From assembly GCF_019175385.1 (NCBI RefSeq), contig NC_083343.1:54644457-54708456 (forward strand): DNA of 64,000 nucleotides. The letters run 5' to 3'. Origin of the DNA: Lycium barbarum. Taxonomy: Eukaryota > Streptophyta > Magnoliopsida > Solanales > Solanaceae. This document shows positions 46,618 through 59,028 of the stretch, one piece after another (positions within the stretch are counted from its first letter, which is position 1; each line of letters begins with the position of its first letter). Both the position numbers and the translations under genes were made by a program. The notes under the pieces were generated by a model, which was not told the origin of the DNA, made no database searches, and worked only from the letters and a program-made list of their open reading frames with translations.

Positions 46618-48336
46618 ATTGAAGCGATAAGGAATTGGCCTAGGCCTTCGACATCGACTGAAATACGCAGTTCTCTAGGATTGGTCGGATATTACAGAAG
46701 ATTTGTAGAGAAATTTATTTCTGCTACGACACTATTAATGAAGCTAATTCAGAAGGCAGTGAAATCTCAGTGGACCGGTACTTGTGAATGTAGTCCCAGT
46801 TGCTGAAGGGAAGCTAACGTTGTGGCAGACGCACTTAACCGCAAATCTATGGGCGGTTTGACCGGCGTGTATCCAGAAAGAAGGAATTGGCTTGTAAAAT
46901 TCATCAGTTAGCTAGCCTTGGAGTCCGTTTGGTCGATTCTGGAGATATTGGGATTTTGTCCGAGAAGTTGCTGAATCGTTGATTAGGGAAGAGGTAAAAC
47001 AGCGTCAGTTCGAGGATTCTATTCTGGTATGGTACAAAGATACAACCCTTGATAAGAAAGGGACCCAGTTGAGATCTCACCTGATGGGGTATTATTATAC
47101 AGAGGCAGATTATGTGTGCCTGATGTTGCAGGGCTGCGACGGCCAATTATGGGCGAAACGCATAATGTTCGGTATTATGTTATCCTGAATCCACTAAAAT
47201 GTACCATGAACTTATATGCTTATACTGTGGAATGGCATGAAACGGGACATCACAGAATTCGTTGCCCAGTGCCCGAATTGCCAGCAGGTAAAAATTGAAC
47301 ATCAGAAGCCAAGTGGACTTCATTACAGGGTTGCCTCGCACTCCGCGGAAGTATGACTCTATTTGGATTATTGTGGATAGGCCGACAAAAAATCATCCCA
47401 ATTTATTCCCGTCAGAACCACTTACTCAGCGGAGGATTATGCCAGACTATATATTAAAGAAATAGTGCAACTCCACGGAGTTCCTACATCTATTACCACT
47501 GACGGAGGTGCCCATTTTATGGCAAATTTCTGGAGATCTTTTCAGGAAAGATTAGGGACTAAGGTGAGTCTGAGCATAGCATTCCATCCCCAGAGCGACG
47601 GACAGGCCGAGTGCACTATATAAACGCTAGAAGATATGTTGCGAGCCTATGTTATTGATTTCAGAGGCAGCTGGGATAGTCATCTGCCGTTGATTGAGTT
47701 TGTTTATAATAACAGCTACCAGTCTAGCATCCAGATGGCTCTGTACGAGGCTTTGTTTGGCAGAGAATGCAGGTCACCGATCGGCTGGTTTGATATTGGC
47801 GAAACAGAACTAATAGGCCCAGGTATGATCCAACAGGCGGTTGATAAGATGAAACTTATCCGAGAGGGACTATAAGCAACTCAGAGTCGACAGAAGTCAT
47901 ACGCTGATAAACGACGTCGACCCTTGGAGTTCTAGGTCGGTGATTGTGTATTTTTTAGAGTATCGTCTATAAAAGGCGTGGTGCGATGCGACCAAAAGGG
48001 TAAGCTCCGTCTGCAATATATCGGACCTTATTAGATTATTCGAAAGATTGGGAATGTCGCCTATTTCATATGTCCATGCTCCGCAAATGTGTTGGTGATC
48101 CCTCCAGAACATTTCCAGTGAATGATATTCAGGTGATGGAGAAATTGTTTTAAGAAGAGCAACCTGTAGCTATTCTGGATCGTCAGGTGAGGAGCCCGCG
48201 TACCGAAGATATACCCTCTGTTAAAGTCTTATGGCGAAACAATAATAAAAAAGGAACGACCTGGGGAGCAGAGGATGAAATGAAGAAAAAGTACCCTCAT
48301 TTGTTCTCTACACCTACAGGTGATCTAAATCTCTAA
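46618..48336 (+). pseudogene. Element F pol remnant: RT end, RNase H end, integrase, chromodomain
   Basis: The RT thumb ([27 protein letters not shown]) at 46635-46720 joins by deletion to the RNase H end (NVVADALNRKSMGG, 46821). Integrase has [14 protein letters not shown], a large deletion, then GAHFMANFWRSFQER and HPQSDGQAECT with a stop, followed by an open 47636-47875 (LEDMLRAYVIDF, LPLIEFVYNNSYQ). The chromodomain end (KVLWRNNN, TWGAEDEMKKKYPHLF) stops at 48334-48336. Many stops and shifts make it clearly dead. Confidence 0.88.
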
Positions 48337-48426
48337 ACTTGTTATATTAATTGGTAAATAATTCATGTGTGCTACTCATAAGAAGAAACTCCCCCGGAGT
48401 GTTTGTAAGACCTATAAGGCTAATTT

Positions 48427-48462
48427 AACATTCGAGGACGAATGTTCTAAAGGGGGGGAGGA
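48427..48462 (+). promoter_or_regulatory. Element F palindrome and polypurine tract
   Basis: AACATTCGAGGACGAATGTT (48427-48446) is followed by the PPT AAAGGGGGGGAGGA, ending at the LTR start. Confidence 0.9.
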
Positions 48463-49312
48463 TGTTATATCTCGTATTTTTGAACGTCGGATTATTTGCT
48501 GGGGTGGGGCCCACACACCGAGATTTTTTTTGGAACATCTGAAAAGTCATATGAATCACATATGTAAAGTTAAACACAACTCATGAAGTACCCTTGGGCC
48601 AAATCAAAGTGGAAGCCCTCAAAACGAATATTTTTAAGAAAATGTTTTCGGGTGACCTGACTTTGAGGGGCAAGAAACGGTATTATAAGTTTGGAATTTG
48701 GAAAGATACCATGAAATAGAAGTTGTAGATAATTGAATTAGCTTTCTATCCATAGGTCGTGGGTTCCTATGTGATGTCGGTACAAGGAGATATGAACGTT
48801 TTAAGGTCGAAAGGTCAGTGGGCTAGGCCTAACTCGGGATCAACCGAGATGACCCAAAAAAATAAAATGAAAATTTAGGCCCAATGTTTAAGGGGTGGCC
48901 GGCCAAGTGAGGCCCAACCCATGGTTTTAATGAATATTTCCATGTGCTAATTAATTATAAATGGTCACTATCTAATAGAAGTTTCAAGAAACAAAGAAAG
49001 AAGAGAAAGAAGAAAAACCAAGAGCAAACATAAGAGCCATTTCGGGTTGGCCATAGAAAAATCACCCTAAAAAAAATCTTGACTCTAAAATTATTTTTTT
49101 GTTGAATTCCTACTAATTCAAGGTCACTCTACAACTTGGTGTAGTTGTTTTGGAAGATTGAGCATTAGTTTCATCAATCTCACACTTTGGACAAGTGAAG
49201 AAGATTGGAGAAAAAGGTAGGAATTCATACCTTTTTATTATGTTATGAAGGTTTGTTTGTGTTGTAGTATATGGAAATGAGTAGAAACTATGGAAATATG
49301 GAAGTTTACAAA

Positions 49313-49351
<39 letters not shown>

Positions 49352-51388
49352 GCCGTGAGTGTATGTATGTTGTATACATATATGAGTTGAATTTTATGTT
49401 GTATTCTAGTTGTGATTATGGTGAAAATTATATTGTGATAATCTAGATTAATAATGAATATGAAAACATTGAGATTGGTTTGGAAATGGGAAGTCAGAAT
49501 GAAAGTTCTTGCATTATGTCGGAAAGAAGACTAGTTGTGTTATATTGTGTCCTATATTGATTGTTGTAGTTGTTGGTGTTGTTGTTGAGTTGTTGTTGAT
49601 TGTTTTGGCCGAGTTAAATTCTCGGGGATGCTATATGTATAGGGGAGATGCTGCCCAAATTTCTGTAGGCAATTATGAATAAAGATTGAATACTTAAAGA
49701 TTGGAAATTGAGAATTGGTAAATGTGACCAATTGCAGATTTTGGGCGAAACGGGAATTGAATTAGGAAAGGCGTAAAGAGCATATAAGGTATGTAAAGCT
49801 ATCCCGATTCTTCTTTTGGCATGTCCTAGGTGTACTAGGATCGGATTTGAGCCCCGGAATATATTCTGTCCATCGGAATCCGCGTTTGAAATTGTCACTT
49901 TTTCATTCAATAGAATTGAACCTTTTAGGTATGCTTTGTTGGAAGAATTAGGCAAACTTTCACAAGTTGTTTAGAAAGTTATGAAATGTCCCTAGTACCT
50001 CTATAGGTGACCCCACAAGCTTAAAATACATAATTTGAGCCCACCGCTTCGTTTGTCCCGAGGTGGGCCCACTATTTCCGATTTTACCCCTTTTGTATTT
50101 ATGACTTGTCTTCGAGCTGCTTTAAAGGAAATGTCTTAACTACTCCTCTAACTATTATCTAAAGAATTGTTTTAAATACTCCGTTAAGTCTTATAAACTA
50201 TTTTGGATATTGGAAACGATGTCAGAAAGATTATGCCTCCGTAACCCATTATGACATCCGAAGTTTACTTACTATGATTCCGTCTGATTTCATTGTTTTG
50301 ACTTGTCACTCGATATGCCTCATTGAGTCTCTGGAAGTATACATGGTATTTTATTGCATTTAGTTTCTCACTACTCCATTCGTGGATGCCTCCATGTTTC
50401 CCACACTGAGCCCGAGCCAGGATATGTTCTCAAGCGTCTTCCACTGCATTGTTCGCCGTGCCTCGATGTGAGGGGGGTATATATGTACATGGGTTGTGGA
50501 GTATGTTGTGCCATGTACACTATTCTGACATGATATGATATGATCTGATATGGCCATTTGATATGTTATGCTATGTTACGGGGTTATTCCCCTTTTCTGA
50601 TCCTTATGTGTTGTGGCACCAGCGTCGGGGGGTGGCCACGTTCTGTCTGCCGAGCCCCTTGGCAGGGGCCGGATATGATATGGCATATGTCTTTGTACAC
50701 ACTCTTCATGTTTTGAAAATATGCATTTGATACTCTGGATATCACACTCACTTTTCTGTACGTTCTGTTTCGGTTATGATTTTGTCCCGTAGTGGGACCA
50801 GGTATGACATACGTTTTCTGCAAATACTATTTATGCTTTATGATCAGCATCTTTGCTAATCTAGATATTCCGTTCATTTTCTGTATCTTCTGCTTCGATT
50901 ATGACTTTGTTTACTACGTTCCATGCTTTACATACTCAGTACATATTTCGTACTGACCCCCTTTCTTCGGGGGCTGCGTTTTCATGCCGCGCAGGTACAG
51001 ACTACAGATTTGCTGATCCGCATGTTAGGACTATATTCTGCCATCTTGGAGTGCTCTATTGTTCGGAGCCTATGTTTGGTACAGTCCTTGCTATGGTACA
51101 TTTGTATGTTGTTCAGGGGTATGACGGGGCCCTGTCCCGTCTTATGATTCTGATGTGTTCTGTAGAGGTTTGTAGACATACAAGTGGGTTCTGCATATTA
51201 TTTGGGTTAGTATGATCTGTGACAGCCTGATCGGCTTCCTTGTGCTTTATCCGTTAATCTGTGATAATTAATAACGCCAATTGACTTTTACATTTAAATA
51301 TTCTGCTTATATGCTGGTTTGGGTTATTGGGTACGTTCAGGTGTCCAGCACGGACACTAGTCGCGGCCTACGAGGTTGGGTCGTGACA
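48463..51388 (+). other. Element F 3' LTR
   Basis: It matches the 5' LTR throughout (start TGTTATATCTCG; double hairpin 50936-50973) with scattered single-base differences. Confidence 0.94.
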
Positions 51389-51393
51389 CATCT

Positions 51394-53594
51394 AACTCCA
51401 GAAGTGTTGCTCCAATCTCTGACACACAATCATCATATCATATCATAATAGCAGATCATATGTGGTTCAGCGAACCAGAACACATCATACTTCGTAACAC
51501 ATCATACTTCAAAATTCATATACGGCGCCCGGCCCTCAAGCGAGGAACTCGGAAACAGCGCGCACGATATAAACCGGCCCGGGACTCGGTGAAGGAAACA
51601 GACTCTATGCACGAGCAGAAAATGAGAAACTAAATGCACATAATCAAGACTCAAGGGATTAACCTAACGTACTATCCGAATATCCGTAACAGATTACTTA
51701 TACCAGAATACTTATATCAGAAGGATTATGTCAGAATACTTATCTCAGCGTATTTATGTCAGAATACTTACTTTAGAATACTTATTTGTATCAAAACTTT
51801 TCATACCAGAACGCTTATGCCATATACTTACATCAGAATGTTTATGTTAGAATTCTCAGACCAGAATACTTATGTCAAAATACGGATGTCAGAACACCTA
51901 AGTCAGAATCCGCCTATCAGGATTATTAGATACTTAAACTAGGGAGGACATACAAATCATAAACAGACTCGGAATCATAGAATGGAATAGCCCAAATATA
52001 TCAATATCACACCTTACTTGGCTCTAAGACATGCCAAAAGAAAGAAAGGGTAAGCCTTACATACCTGTGTCGCGCCTTACCAGCTACGCTTATGCATCCA
52101 ACTTGTTTGTCTACATGCAAGAGAATTCATCCATTCATTAGTTTCATTATCATATACTTGCCTTAACCTTTCAAACACATTCACTTATATTCTGCCGGAA
52201 TTTTGGCAGCACCTCCCCTGTAAATATACCAACCCCGAGAATATGACTCGGCCCCAAATCAACAACAGCACACCTGAGAATTCAACTCGGCCAATTGTCA
52301 ACATTCCAGGAATTCAACCCGGCCAAATTATCAATAACAATACTAACATTTATATTTCAACTTCAATATCAAATTCAAGTCACACAATATTTCAAACAAC
52401 TCAAACAAGGCTCCAACTCACCCGAAATTTCCTCCAAACCCGAGAACTGCACCAAACACATTCTTCTCTTCCAAATTCATAACTTACACCATTACCCCAC
52501 ACCTTAACAATACAATTCTCCTAAATACAAAAATTACATAAAATTCACATAAATTTCCAAATCATCCCACAACCAACATAACATTATTTTGAGTCATTAA
52601 ACTTACACTTCTCATCATAGAATCCATAACGACGGCAACTAAAATGCTAACGACAATTTGTTCATTTTTCAACACACACCTAAGGATGATTTTCATTCTT
52701 TTCCTCACACTACAATATTCAAAACATACTAATTAACATTAATTCATAACTTTCATCACAACATACACACACGGCCCAACACCACTTACACGACCTCAAC
52801 TTCACCTTGATTTCTATCATGACTTTCTTCCATCTTAGCATACTACAACACATATAAACCCTTCATAACACATAAAACCAGGTTAAAACTCACCTTTCTT
52901 CTTCAACTTCTCAACTTGCCTCGGATGCGGGAACGACGAAACGGATGACTTATCTTCCGAAACAATTATGCCACGTTGTAGAGGACCCTTGAATTAGTGG
53001 AGATACCACAAGAAAATAATTTTTGGAGCAATATTTCTATGGCTTGAATTTCCATGGCTTGGCCGAATTTGCCCTTCTCTTTGCTCTCCATTTCTTTTTC
53101 TTTCTTGAAGTTTCATGAACTTGTCTTGAATTAGAAGACAACATATATATATATGTGTGTCCAATCATGTGAGGGGCACATGCCCCTCTCTAGAAAATTC
53201 TCCCATTTTCTTGATTTTTCCTTAAGCTTATTCAAAGAAGACTAATTGTCTTCTTGAAGAAGCTTTGACCCCCACATTTTTAGAATTTACAAATAGCCCC
53301 CAATACTTAAAATAATGGCATATAATGCACGGCCAACATGGCTCCTTCATGGATTTTTTTCCTTGAACTTTGTAAAATTACCATTTTGCCCCTAAGCTTC
53401 CACATTATTTCCATTGACCACTTTGCGAATTCCCCTTTTTACCCTTAACCTTTCTTAATATTTCCATGCAATAATATTCATAAATAATATTTATAACCAA
53501 CTCGTCTATTAAAATAACTTTTGAAAATGATCTCGTCCTTAACTTCCCACGACGACTTTGGGATTTCCAAATGTACAAGATACGGGCTATAACA
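51394..53594 (-). other. Element E 5' LTR, left end (high-coordinate part)
   Basis: It continues the E LTR after F and matches 36421-38621. On the minus strand it begins TGTTATAGCCCGTATC at 53594. The CAGAATACTTAT array is at 51672-51934. Confidence 0.92.
51672..51934 (-). repeat. Degenerate CAGAATACTTATGT tandem repeat, second E LTR
   Basis: The same unit order as 36703-36955 with a few base differences. Confidence 0.85.
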
Positions 53595-53599
53595 CTCAT

Positions 53600-53802
53600 G
53601 ATCTTATTAGTGCATGTTTTGTACATCATTTTGTAGCCTTATGGGCCTATATATGTTTAGGAAGTAAATGAAGGCTATCTCGTATTGAGTTTCATGATGA
53701 GAACGGTGTATGCTCAGATTGGATGTGATGACAAGTGAGTTAGGTGGTGCTCAGTAGGGTAGCTTTGGGTACCCGTCATGGACCTCTAGTTGGGTCATGA
53801 CA
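53600..53802 (+). other. Element D second LTR, right end
   Basis: It continues after the second CTCAT and matches 33319-33531 (GATCTTATTAGTGCATG, then GGGTCATGACA at the end). Confidence 0.88.
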
Positions 53803-53933
53803 GGAATTCCCTCTATACATTCTTCAGTTATACAATATACTTAATAATACTTCGCTCTTTGTAGTCCAAAGTTATTTTACTACTATGTTTAAACTTAATG
53901 AACGCTTTTCCAAGAGTACGAGGTGTAACATGT
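53803..53933 (-). mobile_element. Short LTR start fragment
   Basis: Read on the minus strand it begins TGTTACACCTCGTACTC at 53933, an LTR start. It is cut by D at 53802/53803, and no more of it is seen. Confidence 0.5.
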
Positions 53934-55058
53934 CACTGTGCTTTTCTCCTAATATACTGGAAGTTATGGGGTGATCCACCCACCAAATTTAAGGTCTATG
54001 AGTCTAGTTTCTAAACTATTAAACCGTTTGTCAATAAGACATTGGCGTAGAGATATTTGCATTTTCACGAGACTGCGCAGGTAACCACTTTGGGATCCAC
54101 TTGAGGCGGTGGAAATTCCCAAATTGCTATTATAATGGTGGACTTCATTTCTTATCTCATTTTCAACACTTTTAGGTTCCATACACTCCCAAAAACCCTC
54201 TCTAAGAGTTATACACGATCCAAGACAAAAATCTAAGGTAAACAATGCAAATCTAACGTCGGGAATCCCCTGGTGCTAGTGAGTTTCTTGTTCTTCTTGT
54301 GGTTGCTGATTTTGGACTTGTTCCAGATTGTGTGGAGAGTTTTTTTATGTGATCTAAGGTAAGATTACATTCCTTCATGTATTTGATCTTGTAGAAGTCA
54401 TAGCTAGCTTGTACGGTTGAAAACCCAAGAAATAAAAGTCAAAAATCGTAGTTGTGTAGTTGCTTGTCGAACTATTTTGAGGTTGTTCTTGTGGTATTTT
54501 ATGACTGGAAATTGATGGTGTAACCTGAGTATGTGTTTGTGGTTCTTGTTGTTGACATGTTTTGAAAGAAGAAAGATTTTGAAGGTATAGCTTTAATAGC
54601 CGTAAACTTAGCTTGCAGCTCGTTGTATCATTGTTTTGGGTTGCAAGCTTATTATAGAGGTGCTAGTTGTTTGGGTTGTTCTTGTAACTATTACGAACTT
54701 GAGGAATGTGGAAGAAACAGGGGAGATGTTGCCTATTTTGTTATAAAATAATTTTATCGTTCCAAATACGATAGTAGTACTAGTTGTAGTGTGACGATAG
54801 CGTCATTTACATTGTTGTAGATTAAGGTGCGGCGAGTTGAGATTATCGTGGTTGTTGGGCAGATTATATTTCGCAAGGTATGTAATGGTTATTCCTTTTC
54901 CTTCTTGTGGCATGAGTCCGTATTTTAGTATAACCCGACATATTGTTCAAAAGAGAAATACTCTACTCTTAGTATGTTAGTTGAACTTGTTATAGATACC
55001 CTTGTCAGGAATTCAGCTTCACTGATACTTATTCGATTAGTCGAGAAGTTAAAAAGTA

Positions 55059-55061
<3 letters not shown>

Positions 55062-55118
<57 letters not shown>
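55062..55118. repeat. (TA)n microsatellite in G
   Basis: About 57 bp of TA. Open frames across it are artefacts. Confidence 0.97.
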
Positions 55119-55119
<1 letters not shown>

Positions 55120-55135
55120 CCGGATAGTTATATAG

Positions 55136-56163
55136 TAGATATACATCGAGCCTTGTAAGGCCGGGCAGATATACACCGAGCTTTGTAAGTGATATGATCC
55201 TAGGAAGCTCATGGACGATTATGAAGGCCAAAACTCGTAATGAAGCTTTGGACGTGCATTTCCATGCCACATACCCTTGGAAGAGGAGATGGGGCCTTTG
55301 GAGGCCATTGAACAGCAAGCCACAAGGGTGTGGATAATTTCTTGGAAGAGACATGGAGATGAAGGCCCATTGGTAGAAGCCACACAACGTGGTTAGAAGT
55401 GCAAAGATGGCTAGAAGTACAATTCGTGGCTAAGGAGTGCAAAGTCGAGGCTAGGATTGCAATTTAAGTGTAGAACGGACCATGTGGGGTTATTTTCGCA
55501 AAGGCCACTTTTGGACCTTTGTTATAATAGGGCTTAGTAGTTAAATGCCAAATGTAACTAGCAGTTTAATAATTGTGGCTAAGCATGTAAAGGCAAAACT
55601 ATATAAGCTTGCCTTAGCTTATTTTCATTGCTAAGTTGTTGATTGTTGAAGAAACTCATTGAGAGTAGTTTTCTCCTTGTATGGAGTTAGGTTTAACTAA
55701 GATTTAGGGTGGATTCCCTTAACTCTTACATTGATCATATCTTGGGTAATCTAGGATTAGATTCTCCATGTATGAGTTCAATTTCCCTTCTTCCTTGGAT
55801 TGATTCTTCTTTTAGTTGATGATTCATCACAATTGGTAGTTGAATTAATCCATCTATTCTCATCTTTTATTTCTTCAATTCCCATCCCTAAATTCTTACT
55901 ATCGTTAATTTCTGCATTTGTGAATCTATTTAGGGTTTCTTCCAAGTCGAACCGTATTAATAAGGTTGGGAAGATATACACCAAGCCCAATATATGTGGT
56001 TTGGCAGATACACACCGAGTCCAATATATGTGGCCCGCAGATACACACCGAGCCCTATATATGTAGCCGGGAAGATATACATCGAGCCCTATATATGTGG
56101 TCGGGCGGATATACACCAAGCCTTGTAATGCAGGGCAGATACACACCGTGCCCTATATGTGGC
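55136..56163 (+). repeat. Tandem repeat of about 34 bp in G, split by solo LTR S
   Basis: Units are GATACACACCGAGCCC plus TATATATGTGGCCGGGCA variants. Two lie before S (to 55189) and about six after it (55965-56163). Confidence 0.9.
55190..55959 (+). mobile_element. Solo LTR S, short (770 bp)
   Basis: It begins TGATATGATCC and ends CGTATTA, probably GTATCA originally. Flanks are GTAAG and ATAAG (4 of 5). A TATA box, CTATATAAG, is at 55599-55607. It is a different family from the long LTRs, perhaps Tat/Ogre-like, but that is weak. Removing it restores the 34-bp repeat. Confidence 0.75.
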
Positions 56164-56812
56164 CGGACAAATTATTTTATTGCTTATATGATGTGAGTCA
56201 GAAGCAGGTAAGTACGCTTTTAGATTATCATTGACTCTTCAAATTTCATTCAGTATATTATGTATATGAGTTCAATTTCAGTTTACAGTTATTCAGTTGC
56301 CTTATATACTCGATACATTATTTTGTACTGACGTCCCTTTTACCGGGGGCGCTGCGTTTCATGCCTGTAGGTTCTGACAGGCAGATAGATAGGCATCCCT
56401 AATAGACATTCAGAGTACCAGCTTGATTGGTAAGCTTCATTTCATCCGAAGTTACTAGGTCCAGAGTTTGGGAGTTATTTTGAGTGGTTATAGACATGAT
56501 GGGTAGCCCAGGGCCCTATCCCGACCATAGTATAGTCTTTTCTTCTTAGAGGGTTGTAGATGTGTCCTATATGTTCAGTGTATCAACATGGTGGCCTTGT
56601 CGGTCCTTGTTTATATCTTGTGTTGTGTTTTGCTGTTTGTAGAGACGAATGCTAGCCTTGTTGTAACATCCTGTAAATCTGTATAGAGTGCGAAAGCACT
56701 GGATGAGTCCTTTGGAACCTTATATGTTAGGTTACGTGCATGAATTTAGGCTAAAGACCCAAGAGGAGATGGTCAAAATTAAAAGTCTCTACAGTTTCAC
56801 GAAAAGAAGGTT

Positions 56813-57070
56813 TGACGGTCGTCCTTTGTACCGTCGTTCTGTTCGACGCTCCGTCTTTTGCACCGTCGATTGTGAGGAAGAGAAAGTTGCTCACTAAAAT
56901 TTCATGACTTTGACGGAGCAGATCGACGCTCCGTCGATCTGTTCGACGCTCCGTCGATCTGTTCGACGCTCCGTCGTTTGTACCGTCGAATTGACCTAGC
57001 ACAAAGACCATTCGACGGAGCAGATCGACGCTCCGTCGTTCTGTTCGACGCTCTGTCCTTTGTACCGTCA
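56813..57070 (+). repeat. Cluster of CGACGCTCCGTCG repeats in solo LTR H
   Basis: More than ten copies of GACGCTCCGTCG, GACGGAGCAGATCGACG or TGTACCGTCG in both orientations, ending about 20 bp before the TATA box. Confidence 0.88.
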
Positions 57071-57790
57071 TTTGTGCCTGGCGGGCTTAAATTATATAAG
57101 TTACAAAATTTTAGTTTTTCTTCCATTCATTTCACTCTAAAAAACCCTAAGGCTGAAAATATCTCTCTAGGGCTCCAACACTAAGGTAAGAACATCTTAA
57201 TCATTGATTATCAATCCTAACAACAAACCCATGATTCTTAACATGATTCTTGTGACTAAAACCTAGGGTTTGGAACATAATTCTCCCTAAAGTGATTCAA
57301 GCTAGGTTTGGGTGTTCTTCACTAGGAAAGTGAATTGTTAAACTTTGTTTAACACACTAAGGTATGTCTCTCTTTTAAAAACCTTATCATGGATATATGT
57401 TTTCTTCTCAAAGGTTATTTATTGAATAAAAAGGTGAACTTTTCATGCAAAACCTTAATTCATGTCTTTGCTTGTGGTTGGTGTGAGTGAGGGGACAAGC
57501 CCACATTAAACCTTGATTGTATTATCTTCTATATACGTATATGAAATCATAATTGTTTTCTTCTACAAAAGAGATGATCAGTGATGATGGTTAATTGTTG
57601 GTATTGATGATTTTACAAAGAAACTAAGACAAAGGAATCTTGTTTAAAGAAGTGGAAACGTTTTCAGGATTATCTATGAAACTATGGATTTTCATAATGG
57701 CAGAATGAACTTTAATGCTATTTGATGGTGTGACTACTTTGAGATAAATTGTGCATCGACTTCTATGCTATGAACTTTGTTGTTGTGTTT

Positions 57791-57945
57791 GGCCTAGCTA
57801 CTCGGGAGGAAGGGTAGCCACTATGGATCCTAGTGTGATAATGCCTAGCTATTCGGGAGGAAGAGTGGCCACTTCCGGGTTCGCTACCTAGGGTATGATT
57901 ATGCCTAGATATTCGGGAGGAGGGATAGCCACCGCTGAATTTCAT
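57791..57945 (+). repeat. Three 50-60 bp tandem repeats in solo LTR H
   Basis: Each has GCCTAGCTATTCGGGAGG, then AGGGTAGCCAC. Starts are near 57792, 57842 and 57902. Confidence 0.85.
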
Positions 57946-59028
57946 ATTCTGGTGTGGTGCGCTGTGACAAGGGAACCTCTACGGTCACCCCTTCGATGTG
58001 CTTGATTCTTAGGCCTGTATTGGCATGTGTGATACTCTTATTTTCTCATGAAATTGTTGTTGTTAAGTATGATCAATAGAAAGGCATATTTGAAGTTGTA
58101 CCTTGACAAGAGGCCTTATAATCGATTTTGGTAATTCTTATTGCGATACATAAACTGAATAAATGTTCTTACATTGGTTTTCACATGATTTTCAAGACTG
58201 ATTTCTTTATGTATTATTGTACTTTATTTTCATATAACTTGTTGTCCCCGAGGCACTCACTGAGTACAAAGTAGTCAGGCATACCATTGTTGTTTTTGAT
58301 GGTATGTTAGGTAACGGTGAAGAGCAGGTTCTTGATACTTCGGGCATTCAGGAAGGACTTGCGGTTGCTGCTGATTGGGTGAGCCCACACATTCATTCGT
58401 GGGACACCCTACTTATTTAATTCCATCTATTTATATTAGTTTCCGGGCTGTGTCCCGATGAGTTAGACATTTATTCCTTATTCTTAGAAGCTCCTTAGTA
58501 TACATTCGAATGTGGGTAGAAGAAGAGTTGTTGTTTAACTCTTTCAGGCACACTATCATGCTTTGGTTGAATTATTTAAATTATAAAGACTTTCGCTGAT
58601 TTAACTCTTATATTCATGATCTGTTTGCATTTATTTTATTAAATTGTTGGAGGCTAATGTTGAACCTAGCGGGTTCAAATGCTATTATTGCATCGTTTAG
58701 GTTCTTCCGATGTTGTTCATGACGTCGGATGCCGGTCACGTCTAGGGTGGGTCTTGGGGCGTGACACTTGTCAACCCGTTCACATATGTGTAAATATATA
58801 CACATATGTGTATGTATTAGGATTATCCCATTTTTTAGAGATGTTATTCATTTACAGATTTAGAGCACTCAGCCTTATCTGCCTGAGATGTCATGTTTCT
58901 CTTACATTTGTCCATGTCGGCCAGATAGCTTACATGTATGTTCAGAGTTCATGAGTTACAGATTGTACGCTCGGGGTCAACTAAAGCACTGGGTGCCAGC
59001 CATGCCTCCCTAGGGTTGGGGCATGACA

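Larger units (their letters stand above)
41427..51388 (+). mobile_element. Element F: Ty3/gypsy with pol remnant and non-coding block
   Basis: Perfect TSD CATCT (41422-41426 and 51389-51393). The LTRs are 2927 and 2926 bp and nearly identical. It is the innermost of the D-E-F nest and so the youngest there. Internal order: PBS, leader, 2.1 kb non-coding block with a 5S-like segment, RT/RNase H/integrase/chromodomain remnants, palindrome, PPT. The layout matches element C. Confidence 0.95.
35614..53594 (-). mobile_element. Element E: non-coding (LARD-like) Ty3/gypsy derivative, split by F
   Basis: Perfect TSD CTCAT (35609-35613 and 53595-53599) within the D LTR. The LTRs are 3008 and 3010 bp once F is removed. 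The internal 2.0 kb has a PBS, leader, 5S-like segment, palindrome and PPT but no recognisable protein coding. It is thus a large retrotransposon derivative that needed a helper for every enzyme. Confidence 0.94.
32336..53802 (+). mobile_element. Element D: rearranged gag-bearing Ty3/gypsy, split by E
   Basis: From left to right: pol 3' end, UTR, PPT, an internally deleted LTR (32900-33531), PBS, leader, gag, the first part of protease, then an abrupt join to the middle of a second LTR (35156-35613 and 53600-53802). The one LTR therefore serves two internal regions, as left by unequal recombination between copies. The left limit at 32336 is a truncation next to the MITE, and no TSD can be defined. 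Confidence 0.8.
56662..58766 (+). mobile_element. Solo LTR H
   Basis: It begins TGTAACATCCTGTA and ends GGGGCGTGACA. Perfect TSD CTTGT (56657-56661 and 58767-58771). A CGACGGAGC palindrome cluster (56813-57070) lies just before a TATA box (57093-57099, TATATAAG type). There is no coding. Confidence 0.92.
53934..59028 (+). mobile_element. LTR unit G, holding solo LTRs S and H
   Basis: It ends GGGTTGGGGCATGACA at 59028 and shows the LTR landmarks: AGGGGAGATGTTGCC (54720), GGTATGTAATGGTT (54882) and the double hairpin 56310-56350. The left end is set by TGTCACTGTGC after the reverse LTR fragment but is uncertain. The right flank CTATC has no match on the left, so this may be a recombined or truncated copy. 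No internal region is seen. Confidence 0.65.
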
